DNA of 64,000 bases from positions 228,136-292,135 of the forward strand of contig NZ_CP005190.1 in assembly GCF_001563285.1 (NCBI RefSeq), written 5' to 3'. Source of the stretch: Sphingobium sp. MI1205. Lineage in GTDB: Bacteria; Pseudomonadota; Alphaproteobacteria; Sphingomonadales; Sphingomonadaceae. Under the pieces are notes generated by a model, which saw nothing but the letters and a program-made list of their open reading frames with translations, was not told the origin of the DNA and searched no databases. The position numbers were made by a program, and so were the translations under genes. Positions 51,495-60,903 of this stretch are shown one piece after another. The number at the start of each line of letters is the position of its first letter. The first letter of the stretch is position 1.

Positions 51495-53678
51495 ATGGCG
51501 GCAACCAACCAGACAGGACGCGAGCCCGCCAAGGATCAAACCATCTACTGGACATTGTCCTTTTATATCGCAGTCGACACGTTAGCCAAACATACTACCA
51601 AGCTCTCAGAATCGTCTGAAATGTTCGTGAGCTGGCTTCGCCGAGGGCTACTACCCCATGAAGTCGGTCAGCCCGTCGTGAATTGCAAAAGCTGTATAGA
51701 CGATGAAACGAAAGCACTTCGACAGGCGATCGATCCCCTGTTCAACGACGTCGCGGACCGGTCTCGATTGGGCAAGATCGATGATTTTCTTTTTGCAGGC
51801 CTCGAGGCGCGAGATGTTTCGCTCACCGTTCCGGACAGGATCGAGTGGATGACCGAAGGCAAGACCTTCATTGTTGAGCCCGTCAAGAATCTAACGCGTA
51901 CCTTCAAATTTCGAAGCTTCTGGTACGTGCATGGAAACGGATCGCTTTCCTGGCATGCAGGCTTTGCACATTGTTATGCTGAGACGCTTAAACAGGAACT
52001 CAAGAGCGGCCCCCCCGTCAGCTTCTACATGATGTCGCTGCTCCAAAAACTTGCCTGGCCAAAAGAGTTTGATCCAGCGCTGGGCGGGAGTTGCGAGGCA
52101 GGTGATTGCACGACGGATCGCCTGGTTGGCGTTCTCGTGAACGACGAGCCCTTTTGGCGCTTCCTGCGCCATCGGTTTAATGACGATGCGGCGGCAAGGC
52201 TCCCAGAAATCTATCGTCCGTTCAACTGGACTGACGAACCGAAGAAACAAGGGACCAATGCGGTCGTATCTCAGACATGTGGCCAGGAACCAGCCGGTGT
52301 AATCGGTCAGTCCCATGATCTTTTTGACAGGCTCATCGAAACCGGAGACTCAATCGAGGTGCCGGGGCTCCGGTGCGCAGACAGCAGGTCATGTTTCTTC
52401 ATTCACGACAAAGCGCTCTTCGAGCTCATCCAGCCGCGCCGTGGGGGCAAGCTGGTCGGCCGTAGCGCGCGAGTGCTCGACGACAATTTCATAGGCTATC
52501 CGTCGTTGATAGAGAATGTGCGGGGCGAAGATGGCAGGTATGTGCTGGATGACCAGTATTGGACCCGCATCCACCAGCCAGACGCCGGGTGCGAGATCAC
52601 GACGGCACATCCGTTCCCGGCATCGCCGGGGCTGCGGTCAATCAGGCGCCGCATAACAGGGCTCCCGAACGCTGCCGACCGGTTGTGCTACCTGTTCCTC
52701 GCCGGGTTTAACCAGAACATCATGGATTTCATGAACCAGGAGGCCTCAGAAGTTCTCGACAGCCTGGATCCCATTTACCCAAAATCCGAGGAGCAGGAGG
52801 CGGAAGGTTTTTTTATTCGCTACGCCAATCCGCGTTCAATGATCACTTATGTGCCACGCTCCCGCACGCTTGAGGTTGGTAACGACTTCATCGGCACCTG
52901 TCCTTATGCGTTTCTCATTCATGTGCTTTCGATGCACAATGAGGCGCTCACACGGTCGCAAGAGAGGGCGACCTTTGAGGCCATAAGCGAAGTGATGAAA
53001 TTGATACCGGCAGCCCCTGAACCGGAAACTACCGAGCAATGCGCGGCGACGTATCGCAAAACCGTGGTTTTGGCACCTATCGCCCCTGTGCTCGCGATTT
53101 GCCATGCCATGCAGCCGCTTTGCAAATCGATCGTACAGGCAGGGTGGCTGTGGCTGCAAGCGGTGGCCGACAGGTTACCCCGACAGGTGCCTTCAGAGGA
53201 AGTCAGGCCGCGGACTGAGCTTGAAAAAGCCGAACAGCTGATCAACGACACGCGCCTTGATGCCTTCAGGAGGTTCGACCAGCATCGATATGTGAACCCG
53301 TTTCGGTACGATACCGAACGCGACGTCTTTGAGGCGATGGAACAGTTGCGCGGCACGTCGCGCTTGAAACAAGCTTATCAGTCGGCGCTCGAAGCGCTCG
53401 ATGAACAGACAAGAGATATTCAGCGTATCCGGAAGGAACAAGATGTAGATGAACGGGCATCGCGTGAGCGACGACTGTCTTATATTTTAAGCTTTTTTGG
53501 GTTCACGGGCATGACTGGACTGATCCTTTCCACAGATGATTTCCTGCGCAAAAACGCGTACGGAATTGGAGTGCTTGTTCCCCATCCCGACAGCATCTTG
53601 TTGGTGCTGCTCTATTGGATAGTGCCCGCTATCCTTATTTATCTTGTCCTCCGTCTATTCGGCCCAGTGCGACGATAG
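51495..53678 (+). CDS. Large protein with CorA-like C-terminal membrane domain
   Basis: The start is taken at ATG 51495 (727 residues). Most of the protein (residues 1-560) is soluble and not recognised, with an N-terminal CxxC-containing stretch (VNCKSCIDDE). The last 170 residues are a long charged helix (EALDEQTRDIQRIRKEQDVDE...) followed by two membrane helices (SYILSFFGFTGMTGLIL and LLVLLYWIVPAILIYLVL). This order resembles the CorA cation-channel family, but the usual GxN motif between the helices is not seen. Such divergent CorA-like tails are used as membrane effectors in some phage defence systems. It follows the GNAT-like gene. The function is inferred only. Confidence 0.6.
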   Translation: MAATNQTGREPAKDQTIYWTLSFYIAVDTLAKHTTKLSESSEMFVSWLRRGLLPHEVGQPVVNCKSCIDDETKALRQAIDPLFNDVADRSRLGKIDDFLFAGLEARDVSLTVPDRIEWMTEGKTFIVEPVKNLTRTFKFRSFWYVHGNGSLSWHAGFAHCYAETLKQELKSGPPVSFYMMSLLQKLAWPKEFDPALGGSCEAGDCTTDRLVGVLVNDEPFWRFLRHRFNDDAAARLPEIYRPFNWTDEPKKQGTNAVVSQTCGQEPAGVIGQSHDLFDRLIETGDSIEVPGLRCADSRSCFFIHDKALFELIQPRRGGKLVGRSARVLDDNFIGYPSLIENVRGEDGRYVLDDQYWTRIHQPDAGCEITTAHPFPASPGLRSIRRRITGLPNAADRLCYLFLAGFNQNIMDFMNQEASEVLDSLDPIYPKSEEQEAEGFFIRYANPRSMITYVPRSRTLEVGNDFIGTCPYAFLIHVLSMHNEALTRSQERATFEAISEVMKLIPAAPEPETTEQCAATYRKTVVLAPIAPVLAICHAMQPLCKSIVQAGWLWLQAVADRLPRQVPSEEVRPRTELEKAEQLINDTRLDAFRRFDQHRYVNPFRYDTERDVFEAMEQLRGTSRLKQAYQSALEALDEQTRDIQRIRKEQDVDERASRERRLSYILSFFGFTGMTGLILSTDDFLRKNAYGIGVLVPHPDSILLVLLYWIVPAILIYLVLRLFGPVRR

Positions 53679-53900
53679 AGCTATAGTTGATGTGGGCGCT
53701 AGTTTTAGAAAACGCCCGGCACCCGTCATCTGATGTGTTCGCCGTATCCACGACCCTTCCCAGACGCCCAGCGGCCACTTTTCACTCATCAGGTGCGGAC
53801 CGACCGCTCTTCGTTTCTGCTGCCATAATACGGGCTCGCGGATTACCGCTTCTTCTACACGACATTCATGCTAAGAGGTCCGCCTAGGCTTGTCTTATGA
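53679..53900. other. Gap between membrane-protein gene and IS110 element
   Basis: I see no supported gene or clear signal. The IS110 element probably begins near 53890-53900, but the end is not fixed. Confidence 0.45.
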
Positions 53901-53930
53901 CATTGCGGTCCGTTTGGGCCATGCTGGATT

Positions 53931-53962
53931 GCCCGGGCCGGGGTGGCCACCCCGGCCCGGGC
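53931..53962. repeat. Perfect 32-bp palindrome
   Basis: GCCCGGGCCGGGGTGG (53931-53946) is followed directly by its exact reverse complement (53947-53962). It lies in the non-coding left end of the third IS110 element, about 135 bases before the recombinase start, and could be part of its bridge RNA or a binding site. Confidence 0.85.
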
Positions 53963-54096
53963 GGAAGGGGACGGATCGTGAAAACGCCGGTCGTTGTGGG
54001 ACCGGGCTAGAGTAGGATCGCCCCTTTCTTTTCCATCAGGCCCGAACGGATACCGGGGTTTTGGACCCGGATCACAAGCATGGGATAGCGGAAAAG

Positions 54097-55038
54097 ATGA
54101 GCGACAATCTACCACAGACGATCGGCATCGACATCTCCAAAGCGAGCCTCGACTGCCATGTCCACCCTGTCGGCGCCGAGCGACAGTTCGCCAACACCGC
54201 CAAGGGCCACAAGGCGCTGATCGCCTGGCTGCGACAATGGCCGGTCGAGCGGATCGCCTATGAGGCAACCGCAACCTACCATCGAGCGCTGGAGGCGGCT
54301 CTGGCCGACTGGCCCTGCGTTAAGCTCAACCCAGAGCGCGCCCGGCGCTTCGCCCAGGCGACTGGCACTCTGGCCAAGACCGATCGCATCGATGCCATGT
54401 TGCTGGCCCGTATGGCGGCCACCTTGCAGCCGCCGGTCAGACCCGCTCGAAGCGCACAGCAGGCGCAGATGGCGGAGCTCATCAATGCCCGAGACGGCCT
54501 CGTGCGCGATCGCACCGCGCTCAAGAATCGCGAGAAGAACCTCACCATCGCCTTCCTCAAGCGCCAGTGCCGGCAGCGGCTCGAGCAGATCGATCGGCAT
54601 ATCGAGGCGCTCGATACCGAGATCGCCAACCTGATCGCCGCCGATGCCGCGCTCGCCCGCCGGCATGAGATCCTCACCAGCATCGCCGGCGTCGGAACGC
54701 TGACCGCCAACCAGCTCATCGCCACCATGCCCGAACTCGGCAGCCTCGAGAATAAGCAGGCCGCATCCCTCGCCGGTCTCGCCCCCGTCGCTCGACAGTC
54801 CGGACAATGGAAAGGCAAGAGCTTCATCCGTGGCGGACGCGCCAACGTGCGGCAGGCTCTCTATATGCCGGCCCTCATCGCCGGCCGGTACAATCCCGAT
54901 CGCAAGGCAAAATATCAGCAGCTCGTTACTGCCGGGAAGCCCGCCAAGATCGCCATCACCGCCGTCATGCGAAAGCTCGTCGTCACCGCGAACGCCCTGC
55001 TCAAAGCCGATCGATGCTGGACGCAATCTCCAGCTTGA
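54097..55038 (+). CDS. IS110-family recombinase (third copy)
   Basis: ATG 54097 gives 313 residues. The RuvC-like domain starts QTIGIDISKASLDCH with the first Asp, then AYEATATYHRA with the Glu and AKTDRIDAMLLA. The Transposase_20 domain has ILTSIAGVGTLTANQLI and the serine-containing ARQSGQWKGKSFIRGG, then NVRQALYMPAL. It is shorter than the other two copies and clearly a different lineage. It appears intact. Confidence 0.92.
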   Translation: MSDNLPQTIGIDISKASLDCHVHPVGAERQFANTAKGHKALIAWLRQWPVERIAYEATATYHRALEAALADWPCVKLNPERARRFAQATGTLAKTDRIDAMLLARMAATLQPPVRPARSAQQAQMAELINARDGLVRDRTALKNREKNLTIAFLKRQCRQRLEQIDRHIEALDTEIANLIAADAALARRHEILTSIAGVGTLTANQLIATMPELGSLENKQAASLAGLAPVARQSGQWKGKSFIRGGRANVRQALYMPALIAGRYNPDRKAKYQQLVTAGKPAKIAITAVMRKLVVTANALLKADRCWTQSPA

Positions 55039-55118
55039 TCATCACGGATACTCTAGCGGTTTTTCCCGTCGGCGGCTGGTGGAAGTAAACCAAGGATCGA
55101 GAACGCAATAACGGCAGT

Positions 55119-55338
55119 ATGGCATATAGCCTGGTCGTCACGATCGACGGCGGCGATATCGAGCAAGACCTCTGGATAGAAATCAATCAGCAGATTGAAG
55201 CCCAAACCGAGGTCGCCATAGAGACGCGGTGATGCCGCCAGTATATCCTTTGTTCGGCAGAATTATGGTATCCACCCTGCGAAGTTTAGTGGCCGATGCC
55301 ATGCTCGCCCATATTTGTAAAACGGATGTCGTCGGCTA
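55119..55338 (+). CDS. Two tiny overlapping open frames (37 and 35 residues)
   Basis: 55119-55232 reads MAYSLVVTIDGGDIEQDLW... and ends in TGATG, on which a second frame (55231-55338) starts. The overlap looks like translational coupling and the first product is protein-like in composition. No ribosome site is convincing, and the second ends in the tail of the opposite gene. They may be remnants cut by the IS110 element. Confidence 0.3.
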
Positions 55339-56943
55339 ACCCATCACCCTGGTCTTAGCCTCCACAACCGCGTCCATGGCATCATCCATCTTGGCTTCCG
55401 CATCATGCAAGCTTCCGGGAAAATGCTCACCCAGAAACCCGCGCATCAGCGAAAAGCGATGCTCTGGCCTGTTCTTCATCGCCATGACCCGATCAATTCC
55501 ATGCTCCCGGCAAGCACTCGTTATTCCCTCCAATTCCTCTATCGAGCAGACTGCAAATGGGTATTGAGTCAGCAACATCAGATCGAGTCCCCGCTTCTTG
55601 AACTCCCCATCCACGAGACGGTCGAGATGATTGTAGAAGAAGGGGCCAAAAAAGAACCATTCATGGAAGGTCACCAGCAAGGGATGGATTGGCTTGCCGT
55701 CCGGGGACCAATGCGGATATCCACCTGCCAGCGCTTCGCGCAGCGTCGCATAAAGTTGCCCGATGCCCTCCGCGATCCGCTTGATCGCGTCGACGAAGGG
55801 AGGGTCGACGCAGAGTTCGGTCTGCGATGCTATGTCGAGGCGGCCAACCTTACACTCGATAAATAGGCAGGCGCTTTTGTCAGACGCGATCCAATCTACG
55901 CTCCGGCGTTGAGGTCGTCCCCAGCGCGCTTCTTTGATGAGAGCGAAGCGATCTCCACCGATCTTCGTCATGGCCAAGCCTACATATGCCTCGAAAGCCG
56001 CCCCAATCGCATTGCCGAATTGCGTATCGGCTTTCATGAGGTCAAACGATATCCCGTCCGTCAGCCGGGCAATCAACAAAGCCGGTGCTGGGCACAAAAG
56101 AGAATGGACGTTACCGGCGTGGACCAGCGGATAGGCCCGCAAAGGATTGAAGCTGTAGGCCCAGTTGACGTCATACTGTGATCGTTCTGCGGTTTGGGCT
56201 CGAAGCTCTACCGAAGACAAGGCTATGCGCTCGATGAGGGCGTCGACCGACGCCTGCAGGGACGGCTCGGCCCCACGCATGAAAAGAAAAGCGGGAGTTG
56301 GCCGGTGCAGCATCTCCTCAGTCAAAAGAAGCACAATCTGCAAAAGCTCATCCGCGCTCAATCCAAGGACATTCTTGACCATGGGTTCGACGAGCCGATG
56401 GCCGTAAAGGGCGCGATATCGGCCGAGCTTGGTGTTGGACAGCCGATTTTGCCAAGGAAACTGCTTGAACGCGATCCGCGAAAGCTGGAGCATGATATCG
56501 TCGCTGCGTGAAACATGCCTGCCCCATAGACGATCGTCGAGCTGATGGATCATTCGCATGGCCTCGAATGCCAAAGGGCCGGTCGAAAAAGACTTACCGC
56601 CCCTGTGCTCTGCATTGAGCACCAGCTCACGCGCCAGCAATTCGACAAGATGGGGAAACAAGCCCGCGTCTATCGGACTCTTGCCAAGTCGTAGCCGGTC
56701 ATTTTTGAGCTGTTCTGGAAGTGCATGTTCAAACTGGATGAATTGCAGATAATGATAGACGCAACCAAGCCCCGACCAGAGGTCAAAGCCCCGCAGGAAA
56801 TTTCTGAGTGGTTTGTAATCTTGATACATGAGCAAAAACTTGGCGGCCTCAGCCGGCAGGATCAAGACATGATTGAGACACCGCAACTTGCGGCGAACGC
56901 TGCGCCGGGGCGCGCCAAGCGCCCCCCAGCAAAGCAGCAACAC
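55336..56943 (-). CDS. Hypothetical protein with PD-(D/E)XK-like nuclease motif
   Basis: Up to 535 residues; the start is uncertain, since 56943 is a GTG/TTG-type codon and ATG 56829 (497 residues) is an alternative. In the second half AFEAYVGLAM is followed by RSVDWIASDKSACLFIECKVGRLD, with spacing E...D...ExK as in restriction-like nucleases (about residues 330-385). The first half is helical with no known domain. It begins 77 bases after the OLD-type nuclease gene on the same strand, so the two likely form an operon. A partner nuclease in anti-phage defence is possible. The function is inferred. Confidence 0.6.
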   Translation of the reverse strand: MLLLCWGALGAPRRSVRRKLRCLNHVLILPAEAAKFLLMYQDYKPLRNFLRGFDLWSGLGCVYHYLQFIQFEHALPEQLKNDRLRLGKSPIDAGLFPHLVELLARELVLNAEHRGGKSFSTGPLAFEAMRMIHQLDDRLWGRHVSRSDDIMLQLSRIAFKQFPWQNRLSNTKLGRYRALYGHRLVEPMVKNVLGLSADELLQIVLLLTEEMLHRPTPAFLFMRGAEPSLQASVDALIERIALSSVELRAQTAERSQYDVNWAYSFNPLRAYPLVHAGNVHSLLCPAPALLIARLTDGISFDLMKADTQFGNAIGAAFEAYVGLAMTKIGGDRFALIKEARWGRPQRRSVDWIASDKSACLFIECKVGRLDIASQTELCVDPPFVDAIKRIAEGIGQLYATLREALAGGYPHWSPDGKPIHPLLVTFHEWFFFGPFFYNHLDRLVDGEFKKRGLDLMLLTQYPFAVCSIEELEGITSACREHGIDRVMAMKNRPEHRFSLMRGFLGEHFPGSLHDAEAKMDDAMDAVVEAKTRVMG

Positions 56944-57020
56944 AAGAATGCCACCGACTTTACAGCGCGCGGGATGGCGAGCCCGCCAACTTCAATCTCT
57001 GCGATTGAAGCCCCGCGCCA

Positions 57021-58847
57021 TCAGTCTGCGACTTCAGGCGCTATTTCGATTCCCAGGAACGTCAATGTTTCGCGGATCAGCGGCTCGAAACTTGCCAAGG
57101 TTACCCGACAGTCCTCATCGCTCTGCTGACAAATCCGTTGCGCCGTCGTGATCTTGTGATCCGGTTTGAAGTCATGACGCACAAGATAGGCCCAATCTAG
57201 GTGAAGCTGCTCCTCGAATGTTGTCTCACCGAGAAGAATTCGATTCACCAGATCTGGATGGCACACCTTCCCGGGATCACGCTTTGCGAGGCGGTTCTTG
57301 GCACCTGCGTCCGTCCACACCGCAACCGGATACAGCGTCTCCAAGGAAGCATGGACGTTGAAATGGGCAGCCTTGGCAGCACGAAGGTTCGCAGGCACAG
57401 GGTAAACGAAGCACTTCGCGGATTTCACATTGTCCGGCTGCGCGTTGAAATCCGCCTTCTCCTGGCTAGCGTCACCGTCGACGATGCCAACCGCCTTCGG
57501 CCTTTCTGGGTGGTGCTTGTGCTGCGAACGCCAGCCGAGCAGCATGTCGATCACGTAGGTGTGACCGGCCCCGTCCCGCTTCGTCTCGAAACGAACCTGG
57601 CCGACCGCAGTCGGGAAGTAAAGTTGCAGCGCCCTAGCAAGAATAAGCCTATCGCTCTCCCCTTCCACGAAGATGCGCGGACAGTTCTCCTGCGCCAACT
57701 GCGCGGCGACAGCGTTCGCTTCCTCCTGCTGGCGGACTTGCGCGACCATTTCCGAAATGCGGGGTGCAAGCATGGCCAGAGTGCCAAGGCTCTCATCGAT
57801 GCCCTTTACGTCCGTCTTTGCGAGGGTGCCCTCAGCGTCGGTTGTTCGGGTCACGAAGTTCAGAGCGATCTCGTCCTCCCGCTGACCGAGATCATAAAAT
57901 GCCGGAGAATGGGTTGTGAGGAGAATCTGCGCCGTTCCCGAACGCGCTAAGGCGTGCAGTTCATCCGCGAGTTGCACCGCGCTCCCGATCTCCAGATTAT
58001 TCTCAGGCTCCTCATATGCCCATATGCTGCTGATCGGTTGCCCGCCACGCTTCTGCAGCGCGGCCTTCTTCTCCGCCATGAACCGAAGGATCAATGGGAT
58101 GTGCCGGGCCTTGATACCGTCACCGCGGTTGTTCAGCGACACCGACTTCTCGCCACTAAGGAAGTCGAGTCTCTCGAAAATGTGATACAGGTCCCGCGGA
58201 AGTGCCAGACGGGTGTCGAAACCCAAGGACGCCGATATGCTGGCGGTTAGTTCGTTCAGATGGTCGCCTATCGACTGCTCGAAGGCGGTGCTGGATTCAT
58301 GGAATGTGCGTGCCGCCACCTCGGAGATGATCCCGTAGATCCGTCCTCGCAGGTCGTCGAAATATTCGGAATCCTTGATAGCCGGGACATATTCGAACTC
58401 GATCTTGCGCAGAAGCGCATGGACGTTCGACTTCTCCGGGATCTTCACATCCTCGCGGATCTCCTGACCGCGCTTGCCCTTGGTGATGCGCTGGCCGTGG
58501 TAGTCATATTCCTCGCTCCACAATCCGTCTTCGCGCCAGCGCTTCGTCCAGATGATCACGTGTCCATTGGTCGCGTGATACGTCTCCGGCAGCGCGATCT
58601 CTACGCTGACAACAACTTCCCTCGCCTTTCGGACCCGAACCGGCGCAAAGAAGTTGTAGTCCTCGCTGAAGGCAAACTCGACACCAGGGTTCGTCTCGCC
58701 GTTGAAAAAGAGATTGAGCGCACGCAGGATATTGGACTTCCCGCAGTCGTTCCGTCCGACGAAAATTGCGAGCTGGGAAAGATCAGCGTCGATCGACTTA
58801 ATTGAACGGAAATTCTCGATGTGGATCGATTTGATCGTTGCCGCCAC
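57021..58847 (-). CDS. OLD-family ATP-dependent nuclease (AAA ATPase plus TOPRIM)
   Basis: This encodes 608 residues. The N-terminal ABC/SMC-type ATPase has Walker A GRNDCGKSNILRAL (residues 31-44), a later Walker B in SIWAYEEPENNLE and the His switch in ILLTTHSPAF. The C-terminal TOPRIM domain has the acidic Glu in CPRIFVEGESDRLI and the DxD in VGIVDGDAS. This is the class of P2 Old and GajA, proteins of phage exclusion. The gene after it carries another nuclease-like motif instead of the usual UvrD-like helicase of Gabija. It lies next to a parA-parB-repA block, a normal place for plasmid-borne defence. Confidence 0.88.
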   Translation of the reverse strand: MAATIKSIHIENFRSIKSIDADLSQLAIFVGRNDCGKSNILRALNLFFNGETNPGVEFAFSEDYNFFAPVRVRKAREVVVSVEIALPETYHATNGHVIIWTKRWREDGLWSEEYDYHGQRITKGKRGQEIREDVKIPEKSNVHALLRKIEFEYVPAIKDSEYFDDLRGRIYGIISEVAARTFHESSTAFEQSIGDHLNELTASISASLGFDTRLALPRDLYHIFERLDFLSGEKSVSLNNRGDGIKARHIPLILRFMAEKKAALQKRGGQPISSIWAYEEPENNLEIGSAVQLADELHALARSGTAQILLTTHSPAFYDLGQREDEIALNFVTRTTDAEGTLAKTDVKGIDESLGTLAMLAPRISEMVAQVRQQEEANAVAAQLAQENCPRIFVEGESDRLILARALQLYFPTAVGQVRFETKRDGAGHTYVIDMLLGWRSQHKHHPERPKAVGIVDGDASQEKADFNAQPDNVKSAKCFVYPVPANLRAAKAAHFNVHASLETLYPVAVWTDAGAKNRLAKRDPGKVCHPDLVNRILLGETTFEEQLHLDWAYLVRHDFKPDHKITTAQRICQQSDEDCRVTLASFEPLIRETLTFLGIEIAPEVAD

Positions 58848-59387
58848 TATATCCCCCTGGGCCCCGTCTCCCCAGACGAAGCGATAACAAGCTATGGCGT
58901 GTCATTCCGCCAACGTCATGGAATTAGGGCAAAAGACGCGCTTCGCCAAGCGAGGCTGCACAGCGCGGCGAATTTTATGTGAAATTCGCAATGAAATCCG
59001 CAAATCCGCGAGGATGGGTGTCGCCCCCCCGAATTCGGCGAAATGCCCGTCCGCTGGCATCTCGGTGTAGTGGGCAACGTTTTAGGCCTTCTTCGCAATC
59101 AAGCGGGGCGTCGGGAAGAAGCTGGATTCGGGGCGGTCGCGTGCCCCATAGACGCTGCAACCCGTGTGCTGGTGGGAAACCATTCGATTTTATCAAATGA
59201 AATAACAGCAACTTCCGGCAGTGCTGCTCGGTTCGTGGAATAACCGATTTTGGATGCAAGGCGGATATGGCTCCTCACCACTGGAATGTCCGGTTTCCTC
59301 ACTTCGGTCCTCCGAAGCGGACCGAGCACAAGGTCCCAATGCCAGTCGCAAACCGGGCCCTGGTGGCATGCTGGCGTGCAATCGTTT
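58848..59387. other. 540-bp gap with no supported gene
   Basis: Open frames are short and overlap on both strands with no family pattern. It must include the promoter of the OLD-type gene near its left end. Nothing else is recognised. Confidence 0.5.
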
Positions 59388-60568
59388 TCACAGGGGAGTT
59401 TCCGGCATGACGCGTCGCATGTAAGTGTCGAAGAGCGGCACGGTAAATGCCGTGTCGCCATGTGCGGGGCTGTATAACATTCCTTTGGCGATCAAGCTGT
59501 TCCGGGTCGGTGCGACGCTGGATACCTTCACTCCCATGGCATCTGCCACATCACCCGAGCGATGCGGACCTGGGCCAAGGCTCGCCATTGCACGAAGGTA
59601 GCGCTTTTCTCCAGGCGTTAGCCTGTCGAAGCGCACGCGGAAGAAACTGGCGTCCAGTTCAGCGAGGGCACCCTTGGTGGCAGCCGCGATGTCCTGGGCG
59701 GTAATGGGCGATGGGTCCGCGACATCCCAGCCATGTTTCCCCCATTCCTGGAGGAAGTAGGGATAGCCTTTGGTTTGCGCGATGATCTCATCGAGAGCGT
59801 CATCGTCGATCGACTCCTCTTCGCGCTCGATCGGCAAGCGAATAGCCTCGCGAGCCGCCTCATCGTCGAGTGGCCCAACGGCGACAAATTCGAACAGGCG
59901 CTCAGCATAGGATTTTGCCCGACCCATTTGTCCCAACAGCTGCGGCAGGCCGGCTGCCAGCATCGTTACGGGAAGCTGTTTTTGATTGGCACGATGCAGC
60001 GCGCTGATCAGGGCGGCCAGTTGCTCCTCCGGCACATATTGTAGCTCATCGATCACCAGAATGACGGCGCTCTTTCGTTCCTTGGCCGCTTCGCCCACGG
60101 CCACGATCAGGTCTGCCAGATCCGCCTCAAGGTCGCCGCTGTCGGCGAGGCCCGGCTCGGGTTCGAAATCCAACGCCACCTCCAGGTCATCATATTTGAC
60201 CTTGAGCTTGGCAAAGCCAGCAAGCGCCTGAAGCGCCCGCTTCACCCCCGCTGACGCCTGTTTCAGTCGGTCGAGGCGCAACAGGGCGGCCCGAAGCGCA
60301 GGCACGAGAATACCGGGGAGCGATCGATTTTCTGGCGCCTCGATGGCGACAATCGTCATGCCTTCTGATTCGGCTGCGTCCCGCATAGTCGAGAGCAGCA
60401 CGGTCTTCCCGACGCCCCGCAAACCATACAAAATGCTTGGTCGCGCCGACCGGCCCATGCGGATGCGATCGAGCGCAACCGCGTTGCGCTCCAGCAGCGC
60501 ACCGCGCCCAGCAAGCTCAGGAGGGGAGTTCCAGCGCCAGGCGCAAAGGGGTTCCTTCGAGCATCCAT
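59388..60568 (-). pseudogene. AAA ATPase with winged-helix tail, one-base frameshift near the start
   Basis: The main frame has Walker A LYGLRGVGKTVL, Walker B VILVIDELQYVP and a C-terminal helix-turn-helix (SGDVADAMGVKVSSVAPTRNSLI), the usual plan of the ORC/Cdc6-like single-gene ATPases found on plasmids. The likely N-terminus MDARRNPFAPGAGTP starts at ATG 60568 in another frame. Adding one C in the CCCC run near 60524 would join it to PELAGRGALLERNAVALDRIRMG. So either a one-base deletion inactivated the gene or the read has an error. Translation from ATG 60458 (356 residues) would keep the ATPase. Confidence 0.7.
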
Positions 60569-60574
60569 AGCGAT

Positions 60575-60613
60575 GTTATGTCAGGTTAGGGAATTTCTGT
60601 AAACTTCCCTAAC
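60575..60613 (-). promoter_or_regulatory. Palindromic operator over a promoter for the ATPase gene
   Basis: GTTAGGGAA (60585-60593) and TTCCCTAAC (60605-60613) are perfect inverted repeats 11 bases apart. On the minus strand a -35-like TTTACA lies inside the dyad and, 17 bases on, CATAAC is a -10-like box at 60580-60575. The ATG at 60568 is only six bases further, so the message may be leaderless. The symmetry suggests a repressor site, perhaps autoregulation by the winged-helix ATPase. Confidence 0.55.
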
Positions 60614-60717
60614 ATCGCTTGATCTGGAACGCGGAAACCGCTTCCCTATGTGCCGAACGAGAGTGGCGGGAATGCTGGGCTGAGCCTCCACATGGCGCCA
60701 GAGCGAACCTCCCTGCT

Positions 60718-60903
60718 CTATTCCACCGAGTTCTCAGCCGTCCCGTTACCCAGAGCATCAGCGATCATCGCTGCCAGGGTTTCCTCGGCACGCCGACGCA
60801 CGCTGGCATCTTTCGATTCCAGATCATGGCGCAACCATTGTGGTGCACGCTCGATAACGCGCAGAATCAACGCGGTCATATTCTCATCCATCGCTGGCGG
60901 CAT
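60718..60903 (-). CDS. Small hypothetical protein (DUF6771-like)
   Basis: This encodes 61 residues: MPPAMDENMTALILRVIERAPQ, then WLRHDLESKD and RRRAEETLAAMIADAL. It resembles short sphingomonad proteins I recall as DUF6771 (APxWxRxDL...SKD...RxRAEE), but this is from memory only. All-helical, no membrane segment. The function is unknown. Confidence 0.55.
   Translation of the reverse strand: MPPAMDENMTALILRVIERAPQWLRHDLESKDASVRRRAEETLAAMIADALGNGTAENSVE

Larger units (their letters stand above)
53900..55060 (+). mobile_element. Third IS110-family element (ends approximate)
   Basis: This consists of an intact recombinase gene with about 200 bp of GC-rich non-coding DNA upstream and short non-coding DNA downstream, as in the IS110 group. 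The ends are estimated, as no interrupted gene is recognised to define them. Confidence 0.65.

Noticed and set aside
53687..53887. Short open frame after the CorA-like gene
   Set aside because: It has no ribosome site and an atypical composition, and it ends at the IS110 border.
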